Source: Mycobacteriales bacterium (GTDB taxonomy: Bacteria > Actinomycetota > Actinomycetes > BP-191). Taken from it: a stretch of 55,719 nucleotides of DNA. The translations under genes and the position numbers were made by a program. The stretch covers positions 1 to 55,719 of the forward strand of contig DASTMB010000014.1 of the NCBI GenBank assembly GCA_035714365.1, in the 5' to 3' direction. Every line of letters begins with the position of its first letter. Within the stretch, counting starts at the first letter, position 1. The notes beneath the pieces were generated by a model. That model made no database searches. It had not been told where the DNA came from and saw only the letters and a list, made by a program, of their open reading frames with translations. Below are positions 23,807 through 32,205 of this stretch, in pieces.

Positions 23807-23837
23807 CGGCCGGTGGCGCACCACGCGCCGCCGGCCG
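23807..23837. terminator. Bidirectional hairpin between convergent genes
   Basis: CGGCCGGTGGCGC (23807-23819) pairs with GCGCCGCCGGCCG (23825-23837), with one G-T type mismatch and a five-base loop. It lies between the lipoprotein stop and the convergent peroxiredoxin stop. Confidence 0.75.
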
Positions 23838-23846
23838 TTCGCGCGC

Positions 23847-24314
23847 TCAGGCCGTGGCGAACGACCGCAGCACGCCGGTGAGGGTGTCGGCGTCCTGGTA
23901 GGTGAGGCCGAGCGCGGAGACGTGCCGCCACCGCACGACACCCTCCGCGTCGAGCACGAACACCGCGCGCTTCACGCCGAACGGCCCGGCGACGCCGTAG
24001 AGGCGGGCGACCGCCTTGTCGGTGTCCGCGAGCAGCGGGAACGTCAGGCCGCGCTTCGCCGCGAACGCCTCGTGCGAGTCGAGGTTCTGCGCCGAGATGC
24101 CGAGCACGACCGCGTCGAGCTCGGCGAACCGGCCCAGGTCGTCCTGGTACGAGCAGAGCTGCTTGGTGCAGACGGCGGTGTCGTCGCCCGGGTAGAACGC
24201 GAGCACGACCGGGCGGCCGCGCAGCTCGGAGAGCACGTAGTCGCGGCGCCCGTCGGGCGACGTTCCGGGGAGGACGAAGTCGGGTGCGGCGGTGCCGGGG
24301 TCAGGGGTGGCCAT
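23847..24314 (-). CDS. BCP/PrxQ-type peroxiredoxin
   Basis: A 155-residue thiol peroxidase. The thioredoxin-like fold begins APDFVLPG and continues [21 protein letters not shown]. The first Cys of VCTKQLC is the peroxidatic residue, and the second, five residues on, is the likely resolving Cys of the PrxQ type. The conserved Arg/Trp region ([14 protein letters not shown]) is present. It reduces hydroperoxides using thioredoxin-type donors in the cytosol. The ATG at 24314 lacks a clear ribosome site. It is divergent from glyS across 43 bases. Confidence 0.88.
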   Translation of the reverse strand: MATPDPGTAAPDFVLPGTSPDGRRDYVLSELRGRPVVLAFYPGDDTAVCTKQLCSYQDDLGRFAELDAVVLGISAQNLDSHEAFAAKRGLTFPLLADTDKAVARLYGVAGPFGVKRAVFVLDAEGVVRWRHVSALGLTYQDADTLTGVLRSFATA

Positions 24315-24343
24315 AACGGTTCTGCTTCGCCGCGACGGCCCGA

Positions 24344-24349
24344 TACCCT
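24344..24349 (+). promoter_or_regulatory. TACCCT -10 element upstream of glyS
   Basis: TACCCT is eight bases before the glyS ATG with no ribosome site between them; the same hexamer precedes the subtilase gene at 39506-39511. Confidence 0.5.
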
Positions 24350-24357
24350 CCACGGTC

Positions 24358-25737
24358 ATGGCCGCCGACCGCATGGACAACCTCGTCAGCCTCGCCAAGC
24401 GCAGGGGGTTCGCCTACCCCGGCTCGGAGATCTACGGCGGTCTCCGCGCGTCGTGGGACTACGGCCCGCTCGGCGTCGAGCTGAAGAACAACATCAAGCG
24501 GCACTGGTGGCGCTCGATGGTGCAGCGCCGCGACGACGTCGTCGGCCTCGACTCGTGCATCATCCTGGCGCCGCAGGTGTGGGAGACGTCCGGCCACGTC
24601 ACCGGCTTCACCGACCCGCTCACCGAGTGCACGTCGTGCCACAACCGCTACCGCGCCGACCACCTCGAGGAGCAGTACGAGGCCAAGCACGGCCGCCCGC
24701 CGACGGGCCTCGCCGACGTCAACTGCCCGAGCTGCGGCGCGAAGGGCCAGTTCACCGAGCCGCGGATGTTCAGCGGCCTGATGAAGTCCTACATCGGCGC
24801 GGTCGAGGACTCCTCCGCGCAGGTCTGGCTGCGGCCGGAGACCGCGCAGGGCATCTTCGTGAACTACCTCAACGTGCAGCAGTCGGCGCGGCGCAAGCCG
24901 CCGTTCGGCATCGCGCAGATCGGCAAGTCGTTCCGCAACGAGATCACCCCCGGCAACTTCATCTTCCGCACCCGCGAGTTCGAGCAGATGGAGATGGAGT
25001 TCTTCGTGCCGCCGGCCGAGGGCGACCGGTGGTTCGAGTACTGGAAGAACGAGCGGATCGCGTGGTTCCGCGACCTCGGCATCCGCGAGGAGAACCTCCG
25101 CTTCTACGAGCACCCCAAGGAGAAGCTCGCGCACTACTCCAAGGGGACGTTCGACATCGAGTACCGCTTCAACTTCCCGCGGACCGAGTGGGCCGAGCTG
25201 GAGGGCATCGCGTACCGCGGCGACTTCGACCTCACGTCGCACGCGAAGGCGTCCGGCGTCGACCTGTCGTTCTTCGAGCAGGAGTCGGGCGAGCGGTACA
25301 CGCCGCACGTGGTCGAGCCGGCGCTCGGCGTCGACCGCACCGCGCTCGTCGTGCTGCTCGACGGCCTCACCGAGGACGAGGCGCCGACCGGCAAGGGCGG
25401 CGTCGAGAAGCGCACCGTCCTCAAGATCGACAAGCGGCTGGCGCCGGTGAAGGTGGCCGTGCTCCCGCTCTCCCGCAACGAGCGCCTCTCACCGATGGCG
25501 CGCGAGCTCGCGCAGACGCTGCGGGAGCGGTGGAACGTCGAGTTCGACGACGCCGGCGCGATCGGCCGCCGGTACCGGCGGCAGGACGAGATCGGCACGC
25601 CGTTCTGCGTGACCGTGGACTTCGACTCGCTGGACGACAACGCCGTGACCGTCCGCGAGCGGGACACCATGACGCAGGAACGTGTCCCGCTCGCGGAGGT
25701 CGAGCGCTACCTCGGCGAGACGCTGCCGGTCTGCTGA
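24358..25737 (+). CDS. glyS: Glycyl-tRNA synthetase (dimeric alpha2 type)
   Basis: A 459-residue class II aminoacyl-tRNA synthetase that charges tRNA-Gly. Class II motif 1 lies near [15 protein letters not shown], motif 2 as [23 protein letters not shown] (key residues FRNE and RTREF), and motif 3 near [13 protein letters not shown]. The [14 protein letters not shown] segment, the zinc Cys pairs (CTSCHNRY and CPSCGAKG) and an anticodon-binding domain after about residue 360 ([14 protein letters not shown]) are all as expected. The ATG at 24358 is favoured by the leaderless -10; an ATG 15 bases later is possible. It runs convergent to the small-protein cluster with only 4 bases between. Confidence 0.96.
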   Translation: MAADRMDNLVSLAKRRGFAYPGSEIYGGLRASWDYGPLGVELKNNIKRHWWRSMVQRRDDVVGLDSCIILAPQVWETSGHVTGFTDPLTECTSCHNRYRADHLEEQYEAKHGRPPTGLADVNCPSCGAKGQFTEPRMFSGLMKSYIGAVEDSSAQVWLRPETAQGIFVNYLNVQQSARRKPPFGIAQIGKSFRNEITPGNFIFRTREFEQMEMEFFVPPAEGDRWFEYWKNERIAWFRDLGIREENLRFYEHPKEKLAHYSKGTFDIEYRFNFPRTEWAELEGIAYRGDFDLTSHAKASGVDLSFFEQESGERYTPHVVEPALGVDRTALVVLLDGLTEDEAPTGKGGVEKRTVLKIDKRLAPVKVAVLPLSRNERLSPMARELAQTLRERWNVEFDDAGAIGRRYRRQDEIGTPFCVTVDFDSLDDNAVTVRERDTMTQERVPLAEVERYLGETLPVC

Positions 25738-25741
25738 CCCG

Positions 25742-25933
25742 TTAGCCGCAGATCGGCTGGGCGGGCGGGTGCGCGAGGATCCGGTCGAGCTGGTACCACA
25801 CCGCGTCGACGGGGCGGCAGACCGAGACGCAGTTCGGGTCCTGGTCGGGGTCGCAGGCCGAGGCGGAGGTCGACGGCAGCGCGACGGCGGCCACGGCCAC
25901 CGCCACCGCCGCGAGAGCGAGGGAACGACGCAC
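25742..25933 (-). CDS. Tiny secreted Cys-containing protein (1 of 4 in cluster)
   Basis: A 63-residue precursor. The signal peptide (RRSLALAAVAVAVAAVALPS) is cleaved near TSASAC. The mature part of about 38 residues is Asp/Pro-rich with four Cys: ACDPDQDPNCVSVCRPVD and a C-terminal PICG. Two disulfides are likely. The GTG is preceded by AAAGG. No enzyme motif is present and I do not recognise the family. It is the last of four similar small genes in a row on the minus strand (25742-26527), each with its own signal peptide and spaced closely enough for one transcript. Confidence 0.65.
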   Translation of the reverse strand: MRRSLALAAVAVAVAAVALPSTSASACDPDQDPNCVSVCRPVDAVWYQLDRILAHPPAQPICG

Positions 25934-25949
25934 GGGGGAGCCTTTCTGG

Positions 25950-26135
25950 TCAGCCCTGGGGGCACTCGATGAGGTCGAGCCCGGTGAGCTTGCGGACGAG
26001 CGCCGCGCGCTTGTCGCACTCGCTCGGGCCGCACGGGTTGGTCTCGTTGTTCTCGCAGTACGCGAGCGCCGGCGCGGCGGGCAGCAACGCCGCCACCACG
26101 GACGCCGCGAGGACGAGGCGGGTTACTGCGTGCAT
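25950..26135 (-). CDS. Tiny secreted Cys-containing protein (2 of 4 in cluster)
   Basis: A 61-residue precursor. The signal peptide is TRLVLAASVVAALLPAAPALA. The mature part of about 36 residues begins YCENNETNPCGPSECDKR, continues LVRKLTGLDLIECPQG, and has four Cys. The layout C-x7-C-x4-C, then a late C, differs from its neighbours, so the cluster members share size and export rather than clear sequence identity. The ATG lies within the 3' end of the upstream gene (13-bp overlap), supporting cotranscription. The function is unknown. Confidence 0.65.
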   Translation of the reverse strand: MHAVTRLVLAASVVAALLPAAPALAYCENNETNPCGPSECDKRAALVRKLTGLDLIECPQG

Positions 26136-26335
26136 GCCCAGATCCCGGTGGGGAGGTGCGCCTGCTCGGCGAGCGAGTCGTAGGTGCGGCTGAAGTCCTC
26201 GCAGCCGTTGGCGCAGCCGCCGGAACCCTCGAGGTCGAAGACCTGCGGGTCGCACTGCGCCGACGCGGGCGCGATCGGCGCGAGGGCCGCCGCGAGGCCG
26301 GCGACGAGGCCGGCGAGGGCGAGCTTGGAACGCAT
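26123..26335 (-). CDS. Tiny secreted Cys-containing protein (3 of 4 in cluster)
   Basis: A 70-residue precursor. The signal peptide is RSKLALAGLVAGLAAALAPI with cleavage near PASAQ. The mature part has CDPQVFDLEGSGGCANGCED, then FSRTYDSLAEQAHLPTGIW, and a final Cys three residues from the end. Four Cys are present. The second of two adjacent ATG codons (26335) is preferred as it is six bases from AGGAG; the first (26338) leaves only three. Its stop overlaps the next gene by 13 bases. The function is unknown. Confidence 0.65.
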   Translation of the reverse strand: MRSKLALAGLVAGLAAALAPIAPASAQCDPQVFDLEGSGGCANGCEDFSRTYDSLAEQAHLPTGIWACTQ

Positions 26336-26368
26336 CATGGTCTCCTGGTCAGATCGGGCAGAGGCACG

Positions 26369-26527
26369 TCAGTCCACGCAGACGAGCTGCGGCACGAGGA
26401 AGCACGGCGAGCAGTGGCCCGTGGCCTCGTAGAGCGGGGTGATGCAGACGGCCGACGCCGGCGCGACGGGGAGGAGGGCGGCGGCGGCACCGGCGGCCAG
26501 GGCCGCGGCGGCGAGCATCCTGCGCAT
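26369..26527 (-). CDS. Tiny secreted Cys-containing protein (4 of 4 in cluster, first transcribed)
   Basis: A 52-residue precursor. The signal peptide is RRMLAAAALAAGAAAALLPV with cleavage near PASAV. The mature part of about 26 residues is CITPLYEATGHCSPCFLVPQ followed by LVCVD, with four Cys and a hydrophobic surface. It is the promoter-proximal gene of the cluster and lies divergent from ppdK, about 205 bases away. It is too short for confident family assignment, but the signal peptide, ribosome site (AAGGA) and Cys content argue that it is real. Confidence 0.6.
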   Translation of the reverse strand: MRRMLAAAALAAGAAAALLPVAPASAVCITPLYEATGHCSPCFLVPQLVCVD

Positions 26528-26732
26528 GCGGGGAGTCCTTCCATGAGGGGTGGAGGGGTGGCGGGAACGTTCGCGACGGGACGCGCCCGCTCCTGCCTGG
26601 TGCGGGTGGCGCGCACAGTAGGACATACCGGCGCGTCCTGCCTAGGCCGACGCGCGTTCGGTCCGGCGCGGCGCGGGGAACGTGCTCGGGGATAGCCTCA
26701 GCCGGACCGCCAACGCCGTTCGAGGAGACGCC

Positions 26733-29402
26733 GTGCCGAAGTACGTCTACGACTTCCACGAGGGGAACCGCGACCTCAAGGACCTGCTCGGCGGCAAGGG
26801 CGCCAACCTCGCCGAGATGACCAACATCGGCCTGCCCGTCCCGCCCGGGTTCACGATCACGACCGAGGCGTGCAAGGTCTACCTGAACACCGGCGCGGAG
26901 CCGCCGGAGCTCGCCGCCGAGGTGACCGAGCACCTGGCCGGGCTGGAGCGGGCGATGGGCCGGCGGCTGGGCGACCCCGACGACCCGCTGCTCGTCAGCG
27001 TGCGGTCCGGGGCGAAGTTCTCGATGCCCGGGATGATGGACACCGTCCTCAACATCGGCCTCAACGACGCCTCCGTCGACGGCCTCGCGAAGCAGACCGG
27101 CAACGACCGGTTCGCCTGGGACTCGTACCGGCGGCTGGTGCAGATGTTCGGCAAGACGGTGCTGGGCGTCGAAGGCGACCTGTTCGAGCACGCGATCGAC
27201 CGGGTGAAGGACGAGCGCGGCGTCAAGAACGACCTGGACCTCGACGCGGGCGACCTGCGCGGTCTGGTGGAGACGTTCAAGGGGATAGTCCGCGAGCACA
27301 CCGGCCGCGACTTCCCGGACGACCCGCGCGAGCAGATGGACCTCGCGGTGCGCGCGGTGTTCGACTCGTGGAACGGCGAGCGCGCCCGCCTCTACCGCCG
27401 CCAGGAGCGCATCCCCGCCGACCTCGGCACCGCCGTCAACGTGCAGACGATGGTGTTCGGCAACCTCGGCATGGACTCCGGCACCGGCGTCGCCTTCACC
27501 CGCGACCCCGGCACCGGCGCGACCGGCGTCTACGGCGACTACCTGGAGAACGCGCAGGGCGAGGACGTCGTCGCCGGCATCCGCAACACGCGGTCGCTGG
27601 AGGAGCTCGAGCAGATCGACAAGGCCGCGTACGACGCGCTGCTCGCGAACATGACGACGCTGGAGGGCCACTACCGCGACCTCTGCGACATCGAGTTCAC
27701 GGTCCAGCGCAACAAGCTCTGGATGCTCCAGACCCGCGTCGGCAAGCGCACCGCCGCGGCGGCGTTCATCATCGCCAGCCAGCTCGTCGACGAGGGCGTC
27801 ATCGACCTGGACGAGGCGCTGACGCGGGTCACCGGCGCGCAGCTCGCGCAGCTGATGTTCCCGCGCTTCGGCGAGACCGGCGCGCAGCGGATCGCCAGGG
27901 GCATGAACGCCTCGCCCGGCGCCGCCGTGGGCGTCGCGGTGTTCGACTCGGACCGCGCCGAGGAGCGCGCGAAGACCGAGCCGGTGATCCTCGTCCGCCG
28001 CGAGACCAACCCCGACGACCTCAACGGCATGATCGCCGCGCAGGGCATCCTCACCTCGCGTGGCGGCAAGACCTCGCACGCCGCCGTCGTCGCGCGCGGC
28101 ATGGGCAAGACCTGCGTCTGCGGCGCCGAGGAGCTGGAGATGGACCTGGAGGGGCGGCGGTTCACCGCCCCCGGCGGCGTCGTCGTGCAGGAGGGCGACA
28201 CCATCTCCATCGACGGCTCCAGCGGCGCCGTCTACCTCGGCGAGGTCGAGGTCGTGCCGTCGCCCGTGGTCGAGTACTTCGAGGGGAACCTCGCCCCCGA
28301 CGCCGACCCGCTCGTCGCCGCAGTGCACCGGCTGCTCACCCACGCCGACGAACGCCGCCGCCTCGGCGTGCGCGCCAACGCCGACACCCCCGAGGACGCC
28401 GAGCGCGCCCGCCGCTTCGGCGCCGCCGGGATCGGCCTCTGCCGCACCGAGCACATGTTCCTCGGCGACCGCCGCCAGCTCGTCGAGGACCTGATCCTCG
28501 CCGGCGACGACGAGGCCGCCCGCGACGCGGCGTTGCGGGCGTTGCTGCCGATGCAGCGGGAGGACTTCGTCGGCATCTTCGAGGCGATGGACGGCCTGCC
28601 CGTCACCATCCGGCTGCTCGACCCGCCGCTGCACGAGTTCCTGCCGTCGCTGGAGGAGCTCGCGGTCGAGCTGGCCGTCGCGGAGGCGAAGGGCGAGACC
28701 GCCGACCCGAAGCGCCGGACGCTGCTCGACGCGGTCCGCCGCCTGCACGAGCAGAACCCGATGCTCGGCCTGCGCGGCGTCCGCCTCGGCCTCGTCATCC
28801 CCGGCCTGTTCCAGCTCCAGGTCCGCGCCATCGCCGAGGCCGCCAAGATCCGCACGGAGGCCGGCGGCGACCCGCGCGCCGAGATCATGGTGCCGCTCGT
28901 CGGCGCCGTGCAGGAGCTCGAGGTCATCCGCGAGGAGACCGAGCAGGTGCTCCGCGAGGTCGGCGTCGAGGCGTTGATCGGCACGATGATCGAGGTGCCG
29001 CGGGCGGCCCTCACCGCCGGGCAGATCGCCGAGAGCGCCGACTTCTTCTCGTTCGGCACCAACGACCTGACGCAGATGGGGTGGGGGTTCTCGCGCGACG
29101 ACGTGGAGGCGGCGTTCTTCGGCCGGTACCTCGACCTCGGCATCTTCGGCGTCTCGCCGTTCGAGACGCTCGACCGCGAGGGCATCGGCCGCCTGGTCCG
29201 CATCGCCGTCGAGGAGGGCCGGGCCGCGAAGCCCGGCCTGAAGCTCGGCATCTGCGGCGAGCACGGCGGTGACCCCGACTCCGTCCACTTCTGCCACGAG
29301 GTGGGTCTCGACTACGTCTCCTGCTCGCCGTTCCGCGTCCCCGTCGCCCGCCTCGAGGCCGGCCGCGCCGCCGTCGAGACCTCCGGGAGTGACACCCGGT
29401 GA
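26733..29402 (+). CDS. ppdK: Pyruvate, phosphate dikinase
   Basis: An 889-residue cytosolic enzyme that interconverts pyruvate, ATP and phosphate with PEP, AMP and pyrophosphate. The N-terminal ATP-grasp part begins YVYDFHEGNRDLKDLLGGKG and has SVRSGAKFSMPGMMDTVLN. The swivelling domain has the phospho-carrier His in GGKTSHAAVVARGMGK (near 449). The C-terminal TIM barrel has GLCRTEHMF, EIMVPLVG, FGTNDLTQ and ICGEHGGDP with the catalytic Cys near 840. Length and order match bacterial PPDK. The GTG is set by GAGGAG. A TAGCCT element (26693-26698) may be its -10. A strong inverted repeat follows the stop. Confidence 0.97.
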   Translation: MPKYVYDFHEGNRDLKDLLGGKGANLAEMTNIGLPVPPGFTITTEACKVYLNTGAEPPELAAEVTEHLAGLERAMGRRLGDPDDPLLVSVRSGAKFSMPGMMDTVLNIGLNDASVDGLAKQTGNDRFAWDSYRRLVQMFGKTVLGVEGDLFEHAIDRVKDERGVKNDLDLDAGDLRGLVETFKGIVREHTGRDFPDDPREQMDLAVRAVFDSWNGERARLYRRQERIPADLGTAVNVQTMVFGNLGMDSGTGVAFTRDPGTGATGVYGDYLENAQGEDVVAGIRNTRSLEELEQIDKAAYDALLANMTTLEGHYRDLCDIEFTVQRNKLWMLQTRVGKRTAAAAFIIASQLVDEGVIDLDEALTRVTGAQLAQLMFPRFGETGAQRIARGMNASPGAAVGVAVFDSDRAEERAKTEPVILVRRETNPDDLNGMIAAQGILTSRGGKTSHAAVVARGMGKTCVCGAEELEMDLEGRRFTAPGGVVVQEGDTISIDGSSGAVYLGEVEVVPSPVVEYFEGNLAPDADPLVAAVHRLLTHADERRRLGVRANADTPEDAERARRFGAAGIGLCRTEHMFLGDRRQLVEDLILAGDDEAARDAALRALLPMQREDFVGIFEAMDGLPVTIRLLDPPLHEFLPSLEELAVELAVAEAKGETADPKRRTLLDAVRRLHEQNPMLGLRGVRLGLVIPGLFQLQVRAIAEAAKIRTEAGGDPRAEIMVPLVGAVQELEVIREETEQVLREVGVEALIGTMIEVPRAALTAGQIAESADFFSFGTNDLTQMGWGFSRDDVEAAFFGRYLDLGIFGVSPFETLDREGIGRLVRIAVEEGRAAKPGLKLGICGEHGGDPDSVHFCHEVGLDYVSCSPFRVPVARLEAGRAAVETSGSDTR

Positions 29403-29425
29403 CACGTGGGCAGCAGAGGTGGTGG

Positions 29426-29493
29426 CGGGTGGGGGTCCCGGTCCCGCGACTAAGGGAGCGCAGCGGAACTAGCGGGACCGGGACCCCCACCCG
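29426..29493. repeat. 22-bp perfect inverted repeat after ppdK
   Basis: Arms at 29426-29447 and 29472-29493 (beginning CGGGTGGGGGTCCCGGTCCC) are exact reverse complements around a 24-base loop that contains GGGAGCGCAGCGGAAC. The right arm ends 12 bases before the next GTG start, so it may terminate ppdK or block the next gene's translation. Its size and palindromic form resemble dispersed intergenic repeats of high-GC actinobacteria. Confidence 0.8.
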
Positions 29494-29505
29494 ACGACAC
29501 CGACG

Positions 29506-30132
29506 GTGAGGCGGGTCGCCCGGTGGGCGCTCCGGGGCGTCCTCGTCGTCGTCGCGGCCGTCCTCGTGGTGGGTGGCTGGACGGCGTTCCGGGTGTGGCA
29601 GGTGGCGCGTCAGGACTCCCGTGGCCACGCGGACGCGATCGTGGTGCTGGGGGCGTCGCAGTTCGACGGGCGGCCGTCGTCGGTGTTCCGGTCGCGGCTC
29701 GACCACGCGAAGGCGCTCTACGACGGCGGCGTCGCCACCACCGTCGTCACCGTCGGCGGCAACCGCCAGGGGGACCGCTTCACCGAGGCGGGGGCCGGGC
29801 GGGCGTACCTGCGGGCGCAGGGGGTCCCCGCGGACGCCGTGACCGAGGTGGGGCAGGGCAACGACACCCTCACCAGCCTCCAGGCCGTCGCCACCGTCGC
29901 GCGCGAGCACCGCTGGCACGACGTGGTGCTCGTCACCGACCCCTGGCACTCGTTCCGGGCGCGGGCGATGGCGGGCGAGGTGGGGCTGCACGCCGAGACG
30001 TCGCCGACCCGGTCCGGGCCGGCCGTGCAGGGGCGCGGGCGGGAGCTCCGCTACATCGGGCGGGAGACGGTCGCGTACCTGTACTACAAGGTGTTCCGGA
30101 CGTCGTTCGGACGGGGCCCGAGCGCCGTCTGA
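29506..30132 (+). CDS. DUF218/YdcF-like membrane-anchored protein
   Basis: A 208-residue protein with one N-terminal helix (VLVVVAAVLVVGGWTAF), followed by a DUF218 domain: HADAIVVLGASQFDGRPSS, TTVVTVGGNRQGDRFTEAGA, then VGQGNDTLTSLQAVATVA and VTDPWHSFRARAMA. Relatives (YdcF, SanA, ElyC) act at the cell envelope, some in wall-precursor or permeability control. The substrate is unknown. The GTG follows the 22-bp hairpin directly and has no strong ribosome site. Confidence 0.85.
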   Translation: MRRVARWALRGVLVVVAAVLVVGGWTAFRVWQVARQDSRGHADAIVVLGASQFDGRPSSVFRSRLDHAKALYDGGVATTVVTVGGNRQGDRFTEAGAGRAYLRAQGVPADAVTEVGQGNDTLTSLQAVATVAREHRWHDVVLVTDPWHSFRARAMAGEVGLHAETSPTRSGPAVQGRGRELRYIGRETVAYLYYKVFRTSFGRGPSAV

Positions 30133-30193
30133 GGCAGGAGACGGGACCTTCCGGCGCGAAGGTTCACCAGTAGACCTTCCAGAGAGGCAACCC

Positions 30194-31855
30194 ATGAACC
30201 GAGTCCGACTGCTGGGCGCCGCGATGGTGGCCGCCTCGGCGACCGGCTTCGCCGCGCTCGCGCCCGCGAGCGCCGGCAGCACCGCCGACAACGGCGGCAT
30301 GACGTGGCGGCAGCGCGCCGTCGCCGACAACTCCGGCTACACCGAGCCGTCGTTGTCGATCGACAAGAGCGGCAACATCGTCGTCTGCTCCCCGGGCGGC
30401 CCGGGCACCGAGATGTGGATCTCCGAGGACGACGGGAAGTCGTTCCGCAACTCCACGACCGGTGTCGAGGAGGGCACCGGCGGCGGCGACTGCGAGATCC
30501 ACTTCCTGCCCGACGGCACGCTGCTCAACTCCGACCTGGCGATCTCGACGTCGTACATCCACACGTCGAAGGACCTGGGCAAGACGTGGGAGCGCGCGGA
30601 CGACGCGGGCCCGGAGCAGGACCGGCAGTGGTTCGCGTCCTACAACTCCGGCGAGCCGGTGGCGTACCACGTCTACCACGGCATCGCGGAGGAGGGTGAG
30701 TACTACGTCAAGAGCACCGACGGCGGGAAGACGTGGAGCGACGTCCCCACCCCGGTGAACTCGGCGGACCAGCTCGCCTGCACCCCGAACGCCGTCGCGA
30801 AGCCGGGCGACACCGCCTGCCTCGCCGACCAGGACTACAACACGTTCAGCGGCCCGATGCTCGTGGACCAGAAGACCGGCGAGCTCTACGTCGTCTACGG
30901 CATCAGCGACGCCGCCACCAACGGCACCAGCACCGGCGGCTTCGGCAACCCGCGCGGCCTGGTCGTGGCACACAGCACCGACGGCACCACGTGGACGAAC
31001 AAGTACGCGGTCGTCATCAACGGCATGGTCATCGACGGCGAGTACGTCGCGTCCGGCTTCCCGTGGGGCCTCATCGACCCCGACGGCAACGTGTACGTGA
31101 TCTTCAACTCGTCCGAGGGCGGGCACTACCACACGTACTACGCCTACTCGACCGACCACGCGGCGACGTGGAGCCAGCCGATCAAGCTCGACGACAACCC
31201 GCTCCCCGAGGGCGCCACGGTGTTCTCGACCGGCGCGTCGATCGCGCCCGGCGTCGTGGACTTCGCGTGGATCGAGAGCGACGACGCGGAGAACACCGAC
31301 GACCCGGACACCTCCTGGTACATCAACATGGCGCAGGTCCGCGACGCGGCCACGGCCAACCCGTCGATCACGCGCAGCCGGATCTCCGACCACCCGATCC
31401 ACCGGGGCGACATCTGCCTGCACGGCACGCTCTGCCAGCTCGCGCCGAACGGTCTCGGCGGCGGCAGCCGCTCGCTGGGCGACTTCTTCGAGCTGGCGAT
31501 CGGGCCGGACGGCATGGCGCAGGCGGCGTGGACCGACGACGGCCGCGTGGACGAGGACGGCAAGGCGCTGCCGAAGCAGGTCTGGTGGGCGAAGCAGTCC
31601 AGCGGCCCGGCGGCGTTCGTCTCGGCGCCGAACGTCCCCGACACCACGGGCGGCACCGGCTCGGGCAGCGGCTCCGGCTCGGGCGGCTCGGGCTCGGGCG
31701 GCTCCGGCTCGGGCGGGTCCGGCACCGGCTCGACCCCGCAGGGGCCGATCGCGGCCACCGGCCTCCCGTCGGCGCTGCCGACGGGCGCGCTGCTCCTGCT
31801 CGGGCTCTCCGGCCTCGCGCTGGCGACCCGTCGCCGCCGCGACGCGGCGGAGTAA
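30194..31855 (+). CDS. Sialidase-fold surface protein with possible sorting signal
   Basis: A 553-residue exported protein. The signal peptide is VRLLGAAMVAASATGFAALA. Residues about 30-470 contain BNR/Asp-box motifs (SEDDGKSF, SKDLGKTW, STDGGKTW, STDGTTW) of a six-bladed propeller. A Gly/Ser linker made of a nearly perfect nonanucleotide repeat (about 31668-31725) leads to PIAATGLPSALPTGALLLLG and a basic tail RRRRDAAE. IAATG followed by a hydrophobic helix and Arg tail looks like a variant of the LAxTG class E sortase signal, so wall attachment is inferred; without it the helix would anchor the protein in the membrane. The ligand is unknown. Confidence 0.82.
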   Translation: MNRVRLLGAAMVAASATGFAALAPASAGSTADNGGMTWRQRAVADNSGYTEPSLSIDKSGNIVVCSPGGPGTEMWISEDDGKSFRNSTTGVEEGTGGGDCEIHFLPDGTLLNSDLAISTSYIHTSKDLGKTWERADDAGPEQDRQWFASYNSGEPVAYHVYHGIAEEGEYYVKSTDGGKTWSDVPTPVNSADQLACTPNAVAKPGDTACLADQDYNTFSGPMLVDQKTGELYVVYGISDAATNGTSTGGFGNPRGLVVAHSTDGTTWTNKYAVVINGMVIDGEYVASGFPWGLIDPDGNVYVIFNSSEGGHYHTYYAYSTDHAATWSQPIKLDDNPLPEGATVFSTGASIAPGVVDFAWIESDDAENTDDPDTSWYINMAQVRDAATANPSITRSRISDHPIHRGDICLHGTLCQLAPNGLGGGSRSLGDFFELAIGPDGMAQAAWTDDGRVDEDGKALPKQVWWAKQSSGPAAFVSAPNVPDTTGGTGSGSGSGSGGSGSGGSGSGGSGTGSTPQGPIAATGLPSALPTGALLLLGLSGLALATRRRRDAAE

Positions 31856-31864
31856 CCACCCGGA

Positions 31865-31919
31865 CACGACGACGGCCCCGGGCCCGGCTCACGCAGCCGG
31901 ACCCGGGGCCGTTGTCGTG
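31865..31919. terminator. Bidirectional terminator hairpin
   Basis: CACGACGACGGCCCCGGG (31865-31882) pairs with CCCGGGGCCGTTGTCGTG (31902-31919) with one wobble position, and the inner GGCT/AGCC extends the stem. It separates the convergent surface-protein gene and the small secreted gene at 31922. Confidence 0.8.
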
Positions 31920-31921
31920 GG

Positions 31922-32101
31922 TCAGACCGCGCAGGCGATGAACTGCTGCACCGCCTGGTAGTACGTGGCGGTGATGCTGTGCGGGTCCGGCGGCCGGGGG
32001 GTGTTGAGCAGGTCGGACGTGCAGCCGGCGTGCGACGTGCCGGCGAACGGCATCGCGACGAACGCGACGGCCGCCGCCGCGAGGGTGATCCTGCGGACCA
32101 T
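31922..32101 (-). CDS. Tiny secreted protein with two mature Cys
   Basis: A 59-residue precursor. The signal peptide is RRITLAAAAVAFVAMPFAG with cleavage near TSHAG. The mature part of about 34 residues begins CTSDLLNTPRPPDPHS and ends YQAVQQFIACAV, so there is one possible disulfide. It resembles the four-gene cluster at 25742-26527 in size, export and Cys content and may belong to the same group. The ribosome site AGGAGGAG is excellent. The function is unknown. Confidence 0.65.
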   Translation of the reverse strand: MVRRITLAAAAVAFVAMPFAGTSHAGCTSDLLNTPRPPDPHSITATYYQAVQQFIACAV

Positions 32102-32205
32102 GCGGGGCTCCTCCTGTGGGGGGTTGGTGCGGGTGTGTTCACCTACGGCGAACGCCGGGGCGCCTCCTGCCGTTCGTGTCACACCCGCTGACCAGGATGA
32201 GAGCC

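Noticed and set aside
26349-29405. 1018-residue minus-strand frame opposite ppdK
   Set aside because: No recognisable motifs. Complementary to a highly conserved dikinase.
31668-31725. Simple-sequence microsatellite
   Set aside because: It encodes the Gly/Ser linker of the surface protein in frame; treated as part of that gene.
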